From: a virus | DNA length: 48,533 bases | IMG/VR virus record: IMGVR_UViG_3300031841_002893 | Span: 1-48,533 of that record | Direction: 5' to 3' (one strand) | Part shown: positions 15,526-23,174 of the stretch, piece by piece | Layout: each line of letters begins with the position of its first letter | Numbering within the stretch: position 1 is the first letter of the stretch | Program-made: the position numbers and the translations under genes | The notes under the pieces: generated by a model | What the model was told of the DNA's origin: nothing | The model's input: only the letters and a program-made list of their open reading frames with translations | The model's database searches: none

Positions 15526-17157
15526 TTATTTTAAAAGATTACGTTCTTCGTTATTCAGTCCTTTGAAGATTACTAATTCCATAACCTCCGCTTCGGACAC
15601 GCCATTCTCTAACAACTGGCTACCTATAATTGTAGCACGAGGTGAGATAATAGTCCTGATTTTCTTAGATTCTACCTTCCTACGGAACGCTTGGACTTTC
15701 TTACACCATGCTTTATTACCTGCAAGTGCATGCTCTAAGTCTTCATCGTAAGGGAAGTCAATAAATGCAAACCTATCTAACGTGGCTGCATCTATCTTGT
15801 TACGTCCAACATACTCGCTATTAGCACCATGTCCAAACGTGTTACCTGCCATTACACAGATGAAGTCGGAGTGCTTGGAAATCATACCATCTGCAAAGGC
15901 ACAATGCTCATTAGCAGTCGCTTGGTTAAGCGCAGCCAGTACGTTAGGGTTACCTGCATCGAACTCGTCAAGCAGGAAGACACCACCAAATTCGTAAGCA
16001 TCCCTAAACAATGTCCTAACATAGTTACCGTTAGCATCTTGGTAGCCAAAGAACTCATGCGCTCCTGTCTGAGCCGATACCGACTTAGAGTAGAACTTAA
16101 GTTCTAATGCCTCAGCAGCTTTTGCTACCGTAGTGGTCTTACCTGACCCTGCAGCACCTACAAGTGCTACGTTAGTACGTGCCATCATACATTTAAGCAC
16201 TAGGTCATACTTGAAGTGTACCTTACCTACCGATACATGAGGTTTGTTGTTTACAGACACCTCTAGCTGACGTACATTCTTATCAATTCCCCATTGGTTG
16301 AGTAACTTTTCAACTGCGTTGGAAATGTGTTGTCTTGTTTCATGAGTGTCTAAATGCTCATCAACAACTGCAAGGATTTGTGATTCAATACTACTAGTTC
16401 CTGTCATGCTTACGGTTTTACGTTGTTTTGTTTCTGGTGTTTCTGGATTTGCAATAGCATTCCATTGCTCATATGTAAATATAAGTATCTTGTTATCTTC
16501 TTCTGCAAAGTCAAGACTTGCAAAGCCATCTACTTTAGCACTTACATTTGCTACCCTGTATACAGTTTCGGACTCATATACATTCCATTCGTTGATAAAC
16601 TCAGAACTTGTGTAAGTGTTACATATATGTGTAGCATCAGATTTTGTTTCAGCTATTACATAGAACGTCTTAGGTAGTTCCGTAGGTACTGATTCTAAAT
16701 CTGGTACAGTATCTGGTAATGTTTCAAGGTCTACCATTGGCATAGCCCATCCCTTACCTGCAAACCATACGTGTCCACCACCAATCTTAACACCCATGAA
16801 CTTGCCGAACTTGGCTAGTATGTGGGTTCTTGAAGTGCTATCAACTGTGATAACCTCACCAGTACGTACATCTAAGAACTCTTGCCCTGCCACGAAAGTG
16901 AGAGTGTCTAACATTCTCTTAAATTCAGCCTTTACTTGCGATTCCTTCATTAATGTGAACCGACCATGAAATGAAATCGTCTTACCTTTAAGTTCTTCGT
17001 GACCACTAAAGTTAACGTCAAGTATTACATACTTACCTTCTTGATTTACCGATTTAACTCGGTACATTTTGTCTTTTACAAGGTGACCTTCGGTAACAAA
17101 AGACTTTATAAAGCTCCCTGTACCTAAGTTTTCTTGTGCTGTGATTTTGTTTGCCAT
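15526..17157 (-). CDS. MoxR-type AAA+ ATPase
   Basis: 543 residues. The C-terminal half is an AAA+ module: Walker A GAAGSGKTT near residue 330, Walker B GGVFLLDEFDAG near 390, sensor-1 region VMAGNTFGHG, and the DRFAFIDFPYD stretch typical of MoxR/CbbQ ATPases that remodel partner complexes. The N-terminal ~290 residues are a phage-specific extension rich in beta strands. Such ATPases work with a VWA-like partner, and the adjacent 279-residue gene would fill that role. It has its own promoter at 17187-17218. The target is unknown. Confidence 0.8.
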   Translation of the reverse strand: MANKITAQENLGTGSFIKSFVTEGHLVKDKMYRVKSVNQEGKYVILDVNFSGHEELKGKTISFHGRFTLMKESQVKAEFKRMLDTLTFVAGQEFLDVRTGEVITVDSTSRTHILAKFGKFMGVKIGGGHVWFAGKGWAMPMVDLETLPDTVPDLESVPTELPKTFYVIAETKSDATHICNTYTSSEFINEWNVYESETVYRVANVSAKVDGFASLDFAEEDNKILIFTYEQWNAIANPETPETKQRKTVSMTGTSSIESQILAVVDEHLDTHETRQHISNAVEKLLNQWGIDKNVRQLEVSVNNKPHVSVGKVHFKYDLVLKCMMARTNVALVGAAGSGKTTTVAKAAEALELKFYSKSVSAQTGAHEFFGYQDANGNYVRTLFRDAYEFGGVFLLDEFDAGNPNVLAALNQATANEHCAFADGMISKHSDFICVMAGNTFGHGANSEYVGRNKIDAATLDRFAFIDFPYDEDLEHALAGNKAWCKKVQAFRRKVESKKIRTIISPRATIIGSQLLENGVSEAEVMELVIFKGLNNEERNLLK

Positions 17158-17186
17158 TTTTCTCTGGTTTTAATTGGATTCGGTGG

Positions 17187-17218
17187 CAAATGTAGTTCAT
17201 CCACCACCATTATCCAAA
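17187..17218 (-). promoter_or_regulatory. promoter of the MoxR-like unit
   Basis: Leftward TTTG (complement of 17215-17218), 20 bp, TACATTTG (complement of 17187-17194), about 30 bp before the ATPase ATG. Confidence 0.85.
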
Positions 17219-17244
17219 TATTTAACATAATTTTAACATTCTTA

Positions 17245-17628
17245 TTACAGGATGTCTTCTTGTTCGTCTTGTTCGTCTTGTTCTTCTAGAAGTTCCTTAA
17301 GTAGCCCACTAAGTTCGGGCATAGCAGGAGCAGCATTGTCAGACATTCGTCTAGTGCGCTGTTGAATATCAGCCATTACAAACTGCAACAACATTGCATC
17401 TTGTAAGTCTTGTGTGTTGAACGCCTCAAAGAAGATATTCATTGCCTCTGTGGCATCAAAATCTGCATCAAGGTCACCCGATGAAATAATTTCACCCACC
17501 TGCTTACGGACGGCATCATTCACTTTGTCTTGTGTTTCAGACCATAATTCTGGTACAGAATCATCTACGTTAAGGTTAAATTGTTGTTCAAGGTCGTTAC
17601 CTTTGTAATCTTTGTTCAATTTTAACAT
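17245..17628 (-). CDS. acidic protein, unknown
   Basis: 127 residues, helical, ending in a Gln/Asp/Glu repeat (EEQDEQDEQEDIL). The DNA encoding the tail has a short tandem repeat of TTGTTCGTC. No recognised domain. It lies just upstream of the MoxR-unit promoter. Confidence 0.6.
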   Translation of the reverse strand: MLKLNKDYKGNDLEQQFNLNVDDSVPELWSETQDKVNDAVRKQVGEIISSGDLDADFDATEAMNIFFEAFNTQDLQDAMLLQFVMADIQQRTRRMSDNAAPAMPELSGLLKELLEEQDEQDEQEDIL

Positions 17629-17646
17629 AATATTTAATTTTAAGGT

Positions 17647-17865
17647 TTAAAGTTTAAGTTTTTCTGCATAATAGTGGAAAAGACTTGCAACTATTGAAAT
17701 AACACACCCCTTCCATACATACTCTAACGCAGTGTGTAGGAACTCTAGGGTGTTGGTGAGAGTGGTTGATGCGAATGCCGTACATAGCACCAACCCAATT
17801 ATCATTACAAGTCCTATGATACATAGTAATCTAAATATCCGAAACCAAAATCTTGCTTCTCTCAT
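17647..17865 (-). CDS. small membrane protein, two transmembrane segments
   Basis: 72 residues with a basic N terminus, a hydrophobic helix at about 11-33 (IFRLLCIIGLVMIIGLVL) and a second at about 48-64. The start overlaps the stop of the 45-residue gene (ATGA). Confidence 0.6.
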   Translation of the reverse strand: MREARFWFRIFRLLCIIGLVMIIGLVLCTAFASTTLTNTLEFLHTALEYVWKGCVISIVASLFHYYAEKLKL

Positions 17866-17999
17866 ACCAATGGTTTATATTTCTTAATAATAGCACCAAC
17901 AGATGCTTGTAATTCTTCTTTTGTTATTTTCTTTTGGATATAATCCAAGCCTAGTTTCTCTACCTCATAGGTAATTAGGTCTTTAATTTCTTCGTCCAT
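17862..17999 (-). CDS. 45-residue charged helical protein, unknown
   Basis: Starts MDEEIKDLITYEVEKLG. It overlaps the following membrane-protein gene by 4 bases (ATGA) and is preceded by an A-rich leader. Unknown. Confidence 0.5.
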   Translation of the reverse strand: MDEEIKDLITYEVEKLGLDYIQKKITKEELQASVGAIIKKYKPLV

Positions 18000-18003
18000 A
18001 ATT

Positions 18004-18147
18004 TTATTCTTTAGGATATGTTACTGTGTAAGTTGCACCTTCATCATTGTAATCCGTTTCTACTACGAATTTCATAACAATGTTATCAAGTGATTCAACC
18101 TCTTTTTTTGTTAATACTATTTTAACTGTCTTTGTTATATCTGCCAT
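18004..18147 (-). CDS. 47-residue protein, unknown
   Basis: Started at the internal ATG 18147 (MADITKTVKIVLTKKEVESL). The frame extends upstream to 18240 but would run far into the 118-residue gene. It lies 4 bases after that gene's stop. Predicted alpha/beta with a KEVESLDNIV helix. Confidence 0.55.
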   Translation of the reverse strand: MADITKTVKIVLTKKEVESLDNIVMKFVVETDYNDEGATYTVTYPKE

Positions 18148-18151
18148 GAGA

Positions 18152-18508
18152 TTATTGTTTAGGGTTACCACAATTTTCTCTAAGGTATTCATGAGCCTTA
18201 TACTCTGTATCAAAATACATTTGGTTTGGATTTTCAGCATGTATTTCTTCGCTTACGTCATCCCAACAACTCCATACTATTTCATTATCTTCAATAGTCC
18301 AATAGTCATCCCCCTCATCAAAGGGGTATTCTTTGGTATATCTTTCCATGTCATCAGCATATTCGCAAGCCAAATCATATAAGTTATGATTAGTTTGCAC
18401 AATGTCAGCAAAGTTTCCAAACCATTCTAGCTTTGCCTCTAGTTTAGCTATATCGTCATAACAACTAGACAATTTTTCGTATAAAATATCAACCTCTGTT
18501 TTCATCAT
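18152..18508 (-). CDS. EGDDY/WSCWDDVSEE-family protein, copy 1
   Basis: 118 residues: an N-terminal coiled coil, then YPFDEGDDYWTIEDNE, followed by IVWSCWDDVSEEI, shared with the 99-residue protein at 19010-19309. The conserved acidic and tryptophan-rich core suggests a small alpha/beta domain. A 26-bp stretch of DNA is identical between the copies. Function unknown. Confidence 0.6.
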   Translation of the reverse strand: MMKTEVDILYEKLSSCYDDIAKLEAKLEWFGNFADIVQTNHNLYDLACEYADDMERYTKEYPFDEGDDYWTIEDNEIVWSCWDDVSEEIHAENPNQMYFDTEYKAHEYLRENCGNPKQ

Positions 18509-18687
18509 AATTTCGTTACTTTATCTTTCGGACAATGGTATACTCCGAAATTGTTAATATCATTAGGACTTTCATCACCACTTGACCATACTCCGTAGGT
18601 TTTTTCTCCAATACTCAATATTCTACCAGAGTAATCGACCCCGATAATGACTTGAAAAGTCACATTGTCACCTTTTTCTAAAATCAT
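18505..18687 (-). CDS. 60-residue beta-rich protein, unknown
   Basis: Starts MILEKGDNVTFQVIIG, with alternating hydrophobic residues suggesting an SH3-like or OB-like small barrel. Overlaps both neighbours by 4 bases. Confidence 0.55.
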   Translation of the reverse strand: MILEKGDNVTFQVIIGVDYSGRILSIGEKTYGVWSSGDESPNDINNFGVYHCPKDKVTKL

Positions 18688-18974
18688 GATGAGAGTGTTT
18701 TTGTAAAAATTAAACTTGGTTTAAATCCATATTCATCACAAAGTAAATCCTGTAATGAATCCAAAAAGTTAATAAGTCCATCAAGTTTCTCTAATTTCTC
18801 AATTAACCATTGTTTATTCTTAAGGAATTGTTCTTTGCTTGAAAAGAGTTCTTCAAATTTCTTAGCATCGTCTTCCAACCATTCATTCCATTCTTTCTGT
18901 TGGGTTAATAATAATTCCTTTTGGTGAGCAAACCATTCCCAATCAGTACTTTCTGCAAAATCTATTATGTCCAT
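18684..18974 (-). CDS. 96-residue helical protein, unknown
   Basis: A tryptophan-rich N-terminal half (WEWFAHQKELL, then WNEWLEDDAKKF) followed by a leucine-rich helix. Probably a helical bundle. The stop overlaps the next start. No function assigned. Confidence 0.55.
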   Translation of the reverse strand: MDIIDFAESTDWEWFAHQKELLLTQQKEWNEWLEDDAKKFEELFSSKEQFLKNKQWLIEKLEKLDGLINFLDSLQDLLCDEYGFKPSLIFTKTLSS

Positions 18975-19009
18975 AATTTCTATTGTTTAATATATTTTCT
19001 TCATAACTT

Positions 19010-19309
19010 TTAGTTTAATTGATTTTTGTTTATCGTTAATAAATCTTCCTTATACCCAACTGCCTGATAATCATACACTTGGTTAACCTGTAAGCCAAAG
19101 TGCTTACAAAAACGTTCAACAGTTTCTAGTTCATCGAAGTACAATGGTGGGAAACCATCTTGTTTCTCTTGTATTTCATCGTAGATTTCTTCGCTTACGT
19201 CATCCCAACATGACCAGATTATGTTAACCTTGCCGTTGTCTAGGTGTTCTAAGGCGTAATAATCGTCACCTTCTTCGTATGGGTAATTAGATTTTTTATT
19301 GTTTTCCAT
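19010..19309 (-). CDS. EGDDY/WSCWDDVSEE-family protein, copy 2
   Basis: 99 residues with YPYEEGDDYYALEH near the N terminus and IIWSCWDDVSEEIYDE, matching the copy at 18152-18508, but without that protein's N-terminal coiled coil. The two genes are separated by two unrelated small genes, so the duplication is not strictly tandem. Confidence 0.6.
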   Translation of the reverse strand: MENNKKSNYPYEEGDDYYALEHLDNGKVNIIWSCWDDVSEEIYDEIQEKQDGFPPLYFDELETVERFCKHFGLQVNQVYDYQAVGYKEDLLTINKNQLN

Positions 19310-19312
19310 GAT

Positions 19313-19501
19313 TTAATCTATTAATATTAATGATTCGTTTAAATCGATGTCACCGTTGTTCACCCCTATTTCATAGTCGATAGGGCTTAGGATTTCACCA
19401 CATTTTGCACCGATTCTTTTAACTTTTTCCCTGTCTGTGAAGATACCATCTTCAATTAAATGCTCAACACAATCTTGTGGTATTACATATACTTGTTTCA
19501 T
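19313..19501 (-). CDS. 62-residue protein, unknown
   Basis: Starts MKQVYVIPQDCVEHLIEDG. Predicted alpha/beta and acidic. The leader TAGAAATTATG is shared by several neighbouring genes. No family recognised. Confidence 0.55.
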   Translation of the reverse strand: MKQVYVIPQDCVEHLIEDGIFTDREKVKRIGAKCGEILSPIDYEIGVNNGDIDLNESLILID

Positions 19502-19519
19502 AATTTCTATTATTTTAGG

Positions 19520-19639
19520 TTAATATTCCGCTAATTTACATTCCCTTGAACAATAGTCATCATCATATAGACCATTTAGTTCTTTGCCACAACATTTACA
19601 CTTACCGTTTTCTGAAGCGTTTTCGTAATCTGTTTTCAT
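19520..19639 (-). CDS. 39-residue zinc-finger microprotein
   Basis: Contains KCKCCGKEL followed by YCSRECK, a CxCC plus CxxxC pattern like small treble-clef or zinc-ribbon proteins often found in phage genomes. The leader CAATAGAAATTATG matches neighbouring genes, supporting translation. Confidence 0.55.
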   Translation of the reverse strand: MKTDYENASENGKCKCCGKELNGLYDDDYCSRECKLAEY

Positions 19640-19665
19640 AATTTCTATTGTTTTAGGTTAATAAT

Positions 19666-19905
19666 TTATAGGTGACCACCTGTTATTTGTTTCCCTTCTT
19701 CGTCATATACGTCATAGCGGTCTGTGTCTAATGGTTCGCCATCCTCAAATTCTGCCTTATTAAATAACCATTCTTCAAGGGCGTAATCTATGGATTCAAA
19801 TAACGTATCATATAAATCCTCTCCTTTATCTACATCCTCTTTTATTTCTATATCATATGTAATTTCCTTATGATAAGTTCGGTAACTTGTTAATGTTGCT
19901 TTCAT
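19666..19905 (-). CDS. 79-residue acidic protein, unknown
   Basis: Starts MKATLTSYRTYHKEITYDIEI. The beta-rich N terminus is followed by an acidic helix and a DRYDVYDEEGK strand turn. No family recognised. Confidence 0.55.
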   Translation of the reverse strand: MKATLTSYRTYHKEITYDIEIKEDVDKGEDLYDTLFESIDYALEEWLFNKAEFEDGEPLDTDRYDVYDEEGKQITGGHL

Positions 19906-19910
19906 AATTT

Positions 19911-20093
19911 CTATTGTTTTTTACTTATATTAATAATAAATATAGCTACCCCAATGATAACCATCCATGCCCCTACAAACATGATTGCTAGTGCAGATAT
20001 TGTTTTAGGCTCTACACCTGCAACGCTAAGGACTATAAGCACCGCCCACATGATGAGAGTGGTTGCCGAAAATATGTTAATAACTCTATTCAT
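19911..20093 (-). CDS. 60-residue membrane protein, two transmembrane segments
   Basis: Hydrophobic segments at about 5-26 (IFSATTLIMWAVLIVLSVAG) and 34-55, with a lysine-rich C terminus. The start lies 2 bases after the stop of the next membrane peptide gene. Confidence 0.55.
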   Translation of the reverse strand: MNRVINIFSATTLIMWAVLIVLSVAGVEPKTISALAIMFVGAWMVIIGVAIFIINISKKQ

Positions 20094-20095
20094 AA

Positions 20096-20209
20096 CTATG
20101 TATAATTAAAAATTAAATGTCCAAAATAAAATAGCACAGAGTAGATAACGAATAACGCTATCCACCCTGCTAAGTGCCATCTGCTTTTCATATCTTTCTG
20201 ATATGCCAT
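20096..20209 (-). CDS. 37-residue single-span membrane peptide
   Basis: MAYQKDMKSRWHLAG followed by a hydrophobic aromatic helix (WIALFVIYSVLFYFG). It occupies a gap between two larger genes with no other candidate. Confidence 0.45.
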   Translation of the reverse strand: MAYQKDMKSRWHLAGWIALFVIYSVLFYFGHLIFNYT

Positions 20210-20212
20210 GTA

Positions 20213-20440
20213 CTATGTATTAATTAGACACCCTGTGTCTGTTAGAAATTTAATGTGGTCATCTGTTGCAAGGAGCATTTTCTCTATATCGCCTATGCTC
20301 TTTACTTTACCTAACCTCTTTACCTTAATAAGGTAGCCATCCCTAAACGTTAAGTCCTGCTTTGCCAGATTAAAGTTCATTCTGGCTATTGGCAGGACTT
20401 TAGTTGTTGTGGTAGATTCTTTTTGTCTACCCATTACCAT
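20213..20440 (-). CDS. 75-residue basic protein, unknown
   Basis: Starts MVMGRQKESTTTTKV; an ATG two codons downstream is an alternative. Overlaps the stop of the SH3-like gene by 7 bases. Unknown function. Confidence 0.5.
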   Translation of the reverse strand: MVMGRQKESTTTTKVLPIARMNFNLAKQDLTFRDGYLIKVKRLGKVKSIGDIEKMLLATDDHIKFLTDTGCLINT

Positions 20441-20715
20441 TGTAGGTATGTTTTACCCTCCATTTTAATGGATAGTAAAGTGTTAAAGTTTACCATTCGG
20501 TATTCTCTTTTCTGCATATCATATACAGGTATCATTCCTCTAGTTGTTGGTTTCCAAGCAAGACCTTTGCCTGTTAAACCTTTGGTTACTCCTAGTCGAG
20601 CGTTACACGCCCTTACAGTTCCATCTTTTTTACGGAAAGTTACTGTGAAGATTTTTCCTGTTCTTGCTTTAGCAATAAATCCTTGTAATAATAATTCTTT
20701 TTGTAATGCTTGCAT
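20434..20715 (-). CDS. SH3-beta-barrel-like phage protein
   Basis: 93 residues. The pattern VTFRKKDGTVRACNARLGV, then the KGLTGKGLAW stretch, then VYDMQKREYRMVNFNTLLSI matches the small SH3-barrel family common in phages (KxDGxxRxMxxRLGV... VYDxxKxxYRxVNxxT). The biochemical role of that family is not established. The N-terminal helix may be a dimerisation element. Confidence 0.6.
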   Translation of the reverse strand: MQALQKELLLQGFIAKARTGKIFTVTFRKKDGTVRACNARLGVTKGLTGKGLAWKPTTRGMIPVYDMQKREYRMVNFNTLLSIKMEGKTYLQW

Positions 20716-20740
20716 AATATTTAATTTAATTGTTTATATT

Positions 20741-20959
20741 TTATTTTATTATTTCGTATTCAAATGCTTCAAGGGATTGCTTTAGCGTACCTACTCCATC
20801 CTTATGTACGCCCCTAAAGATGAACATACCAGAACCTTCAAGGAATTTTTCCATAGGGGTTTCGGCTTCTATCTTTGTAGCTATGCTACCATCTTTAAAA
20901 TAGTTTTGACGTTTTCTACCTTTTGGTGTTTCTAAAATTCGTACTTTCATAATTTCCAT
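20741..20959 (-). CDS. 72-residue basic protein, unknown
   Basis: Starts MEIMKVRILETPKGRKRQNYF, with a second ATG at codon 4 that may be the real start. Basic N-terminal half. No family recognised. Confidence 0.5.
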   Translation of the reverse strand: MEIMKVRILETPKGRKRQNYFKDGSIATKIEAETPMEKFLEGSGMFIFRGVHKDGVGTLKQSLEAFEYEIIK

Positions 20960-20968
20960 GTTTTAGCT

Positions 20969-21247
20969 TTAATATTCTATGTAATGTTCGTGATAACAAT
21001 GCTCTTGCATTGAATTTATAATTTCATCCATTTCTTCTAGTGAAGAATAAGGCTCAATATCAGTACCTAATTCGCTAAGGTAATTAACCGTTTTAGCTTT
21101 GTGGTTAATGATAATAGCACAACACCCTTGATAGGGTAATTGTGCCGTTGTATTTACAGGTTTATCAAATGTTACATAATCTGTAACAAGTCCATCGGCA
21201 CAACTACCTAGTAGCATTGCCAACAAAATGATGAGAGTGTTTTTCAT
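20969..21247 (-). CDS. phage-encoded lipoprotein
   Basis: 92 residues from the ATG at 21247, chosen because a lipoprotein signal begins there: MKNTLIILLAMLLGSC, with an LGSC lipobox, lipidation at Cys16. The upstream extension of the frame overlaps the preceding gene. The mature part is acidic, with two further Cys in YQGCCAI and His-rich residues near the end. A surface or periplasmic lipoprotein could act in superinfection exclusion; that is inference. Confidence 0.6.
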   Translation of the reverse strand: MKNTLIILLAMLLGSCADGLVTDYVTFDKPVNTTAQLPYQGCCAIIINHKAKTVNYLSELGTDIEPYSSLEEMDEIINSMQEHCYHEHYIEY

Positions 21248-21257
21248 ACTTGTAGTT

Positions 21258-21539
21258 TTACCATGCTTCGTGTCCTGTTTCCACCTTATATGGTTTACCA
21301 TCGTTATCAGGATTAGAGCCATAGCTAAAGCTAGGTACGTGTCCTGTTACTACTACCTTATCTTCATAAGGTGTAAGTTGTCCATCTTCAACGCCATCCA
21401 ATACCATTTTTTGATTCCAACCTTGCCAATCAGTTGGTAATTTGTCTTTAAATGTATTCATACATTTGTTGTTAAGAAACACGTTGTTTCCCATGTCAAT
21501 TCTAACTTTCTTCCCTGCACTATTGATAAATTTAGCCAT
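21258..21539 (-). CDS. 93-residue protein, unknown
   Basis: Starts MAKFINSAGKKVRIDMGNN. It is basic at the N terminus, carries DWQGWNQKMVLDG in the middle and is rich in Gly/Pro toward the end. No recognised domain. Confidence 0.55.
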   Translation of the reverse strand: MAKFINSAGKKVRIDMGNNVFLNNKCMNTFKDKLPTDWQGWNQKMVLDGVEDGQLTPYEDKVVVTGHVPSFSYGSNPDNDGKPYKVETGHEAW

Positions 21540-21540
21540 C

Positions 21541-21747
21541 TTATTTGTTGTTTAAATATTTATTATATAAATCTTTAGCTTGTTGACCGAAGTCATTTTG
21601 TTTTAAGTTTTCCATTATATTTTGGATTTCCTCCGCTTGCCTACAACCACGTTTCCATGCACTGTGGTCATCTGAATACTGGTAATACCAGTCGTGTCGT
21701 TTAAGTTTTTCCTCTAATATTTCTAGGTTATGCTTTGGCTCGTTCAT
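21541..21747 (-). CDS. 68-residue helical protein, unknown
   Basis: Started at MNEPKHNLEILEEKL (21747) because the upstream 58-residue gene ends at 21728. Earlier in-frame ATGs would overlap it much more. Tryptophan- and tyrosine-rich DWYYQYSDDH stretch. Unknown function. Confidence 0.55.
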   Translation of the reverse strand: MNEPKHNLEILEEKLKRHDWYYQYSDDHSAWKRGCRQAEEIQNIMENLKQNDFGQQAKDLYNKYLNNK

Positions 21748-21904
21748 CTTGCATGGTTTTAAGTTGTTGTTCATAATATTTAATATTTGCCTCACAAGTT
21801 TTAGCCTTGTCTGTTTCGTCATTCCAATGATAACGTCTAAGAGCCATCCTTAAATAGTGGACAACACTTTGTAATTCCTTAATAATTAATTCTTCGTATT
21901 CCAT
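21728..21904 (-). CDS. 58-residue helical protein, unknown
   Basis: MEYEELIIKELQSVVHYL. It is amphipathic and helical throughout and overlaps the next gene by 20 bases. It fills a gap that a longer downstream frame would otherwise only partly cover. Confidence 0.5.
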   Translation of the reverse strand: MEYEELIIKELQSVVHYLRMALRRYHWNDETDKAKTCEANIKYYEQQLKTMQDERAKA

Positions 21905-21915
21905 GATGATAGTGT

Positions 21916-22140
21916 TTATTGTTTATATTTTAGTAGCACTCCATGAGTTTCCTCTGTTAATTGACAACCGAATTCAATACTAATGTGAATAAGTTCTTCA
22001 GTTGTTAGATATGTTTGCACCTCCAATAGGTCAATCGGTGTATAATCTAGGTTATACAACAACGTAGCGCATTTGTCGGTATCTTTGTACCCAATTTTAG
22101 CAATACGTTGTAACTGCCATACTTTCAATTCTTTGTTCAT
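21916..22140 (-). CDS. 74-residue protein, unknown
   Basis: MNKELKVWQLQRIAKIGY, followed by DYTPIDLLEVQTYL and an amphipathic helix. Possibly helix-turn-helix-like, but no confident match. Confidence 0.5.
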   Translation of the reverse strand: MNKELKVWQLQRIAKIGYKDTDKCATLLYNLDYTPIDLLEVQTYLTTEELIHISIEFGCQLTEETHGVLLKYKQ

Positions 22141-22152
22141 AATTTCTATGGT

Positions 22153-22878
22153 TTAATGTTCCATTATCTTAACATCCTTACTACCTTTGCCCTTTAGTCC
22201 AGAGCATAAGCCACACGTAGCGCAGTTAGATTTAAAGCCTGCTTCATTAGATGCAGGGCAAACCACTGCGTCTTCAGTGCCATCTTTGGTAGCTATAAAG
22301 CTACGATAGTTTAATTTTTTAGCTACGTCAGATTGGAATTGACTGTGGGTTGATGCCATAAAATAGTCACCATATCCTTCAGCCCAATCCTTTTTCCATT
22401 GGTGAGTATATCCTGTATAGCTATCGCTATAAGAAGCCATTTCCTCGACCAATGACAAGGGTAATAGACTTGGCTCACCATAAGTACCGAACCTTACATA
22501 CGTGCCGTAACACATATCGATAATTTCCATTCTTTTCTCATAATCCAAAGGAGTTAAATGGAATGGTTTTATGCTTCTTAGCATACTTAGAAACCCTACA
22601 TACTGGTTAAACTTGTGGGTATAACATCCTCCTTCGCCTTGATTTCCGCTAAAAGGACAATCCAAACAGTTACTTGCATCTAAGCTAAAGAATACTTTCA
22701 TTCCAAATCCTTCATGATTTGTAGCTAAAGTCCATTGCTCCATTGAAAATGTATACGTTTGAACCAACGGTTTACCATCGGTAATTTTCTTGTTGCTAGT
22801 TTTACCTTTCCATACAACAAATACATTTCCATTGTCTAACCATACAACTTTGTTGCTCTTTCGTTTTGAATTTCCCAT
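22153..22878 (-). CDS. cysteine-rich conserved phage protein, possible Fe-S protein
   Basis: 241 residues from the ATG at 22878 (MGNSKRKSNKVVWL). Two cysteine groups stand out: NCLDCPFSGNQGEGGCYTH near residue 68 and CPASNEAGF with CATCGLCSG near the C terminus. VRFGTYGEPSLLP in between recalls the GEP-containing strand of radical SAM proteins, but the canonical CxxxCxxC is absent. It resembles a widespread phage/plasmid family with an NCxxCPL...GCY motif (DUF7227-like, from memory). Metal or Fe-S binding is likely; the reaction is unknown. Confidence 0.55.
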   Translation of the reverse strand: MGNSKRKSNKVVWLDNGNVFVVWKGKTSNKKITDGKPLVQTYTFSMEQWTLATNHEGFGMKVFFSLDASNCLDCPFSGNQGEGGCYTHKFNQYVGFLSMLRSIKPFHLTPLDYEKRMEIIDMCYGTYVRFGTYGEPSLLPLSLVEEMASYSDSYTGYTHQWKKDWAEGYGDYFMASTHSQFQSDVAKKLNYRSFIATKDGTEDAVVCPASNEAGFKSNCATCGLCSGLKGKGSKDVKIMEH

Positions 22879-22880
22879 GA

Positions 22881-22964
22881 TTATTGTTTTAGTTCTTTGT
22901 ATGCTACCCATACTACGTGTGCTACTATTACTGCAAATGCAGTATAAAATATTATTTCGTACAT
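22881..22964 (-). CDS. 27-residue membrane peptide
   Basis: MYEIIFYTAFAVIVAHVVWVAY then KELKQ, a single hydrophobic span. It lies directly behind the promoter at 22986-23016, and its stop is 3 bases before the next ATG. Confidence 0.5.
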   Translation of the reverse strand: MYEIIFYTAFAVIVAHVVWVAYKELKQ

Positions 22965-22985
22965 AATTTCTACGATTTTGTTTGA

Positions 22986-23016
22986 CAAATGTATGCCTTT
23001 ACTTTAAGCCATCCAA
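22986..23016 (-). promoter_or_regulatory. promoter, Bacteroidota type
   Basis: Leftward TACATTTG (complement of 22986-22993), preceded after 20 bp by TTG (complement of 23014-23016). It would drive the membrane peptide and the Cys-rich gene. Confidence 0.65.
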
Positions 23017-23121
23017 TTATTTTCGACAAACTGCACGAAAATATCGGTAAACTGCATAACCTAGTGCTATAAGTACTACATAAGTACCCAATGCCATGTA
23101 ATAATCTACGATTGTATCCAT
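23017..23121 (-). CDS. 34-residue membrane peptide
   Basis: Started at the internal ATG 23121 (MDTIVDYYMALGTYVVLIALG), a single hydrophobic span with a basic C terminus (YRYFRAVCRK). The longer open frame upstream would overlap the preceding gene and lacks a plausible start. Confidence 0.45.
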   Translation of the reverse strand: MDTIVDYYMALGTYVVLIALGYAVYRYFRAVCRK

Positions 23122-23174
23122 TGTTTTTGTTTTATGGGCGCACCGTAGCACGCCCTGATGAGAGTGTTTTTTGT

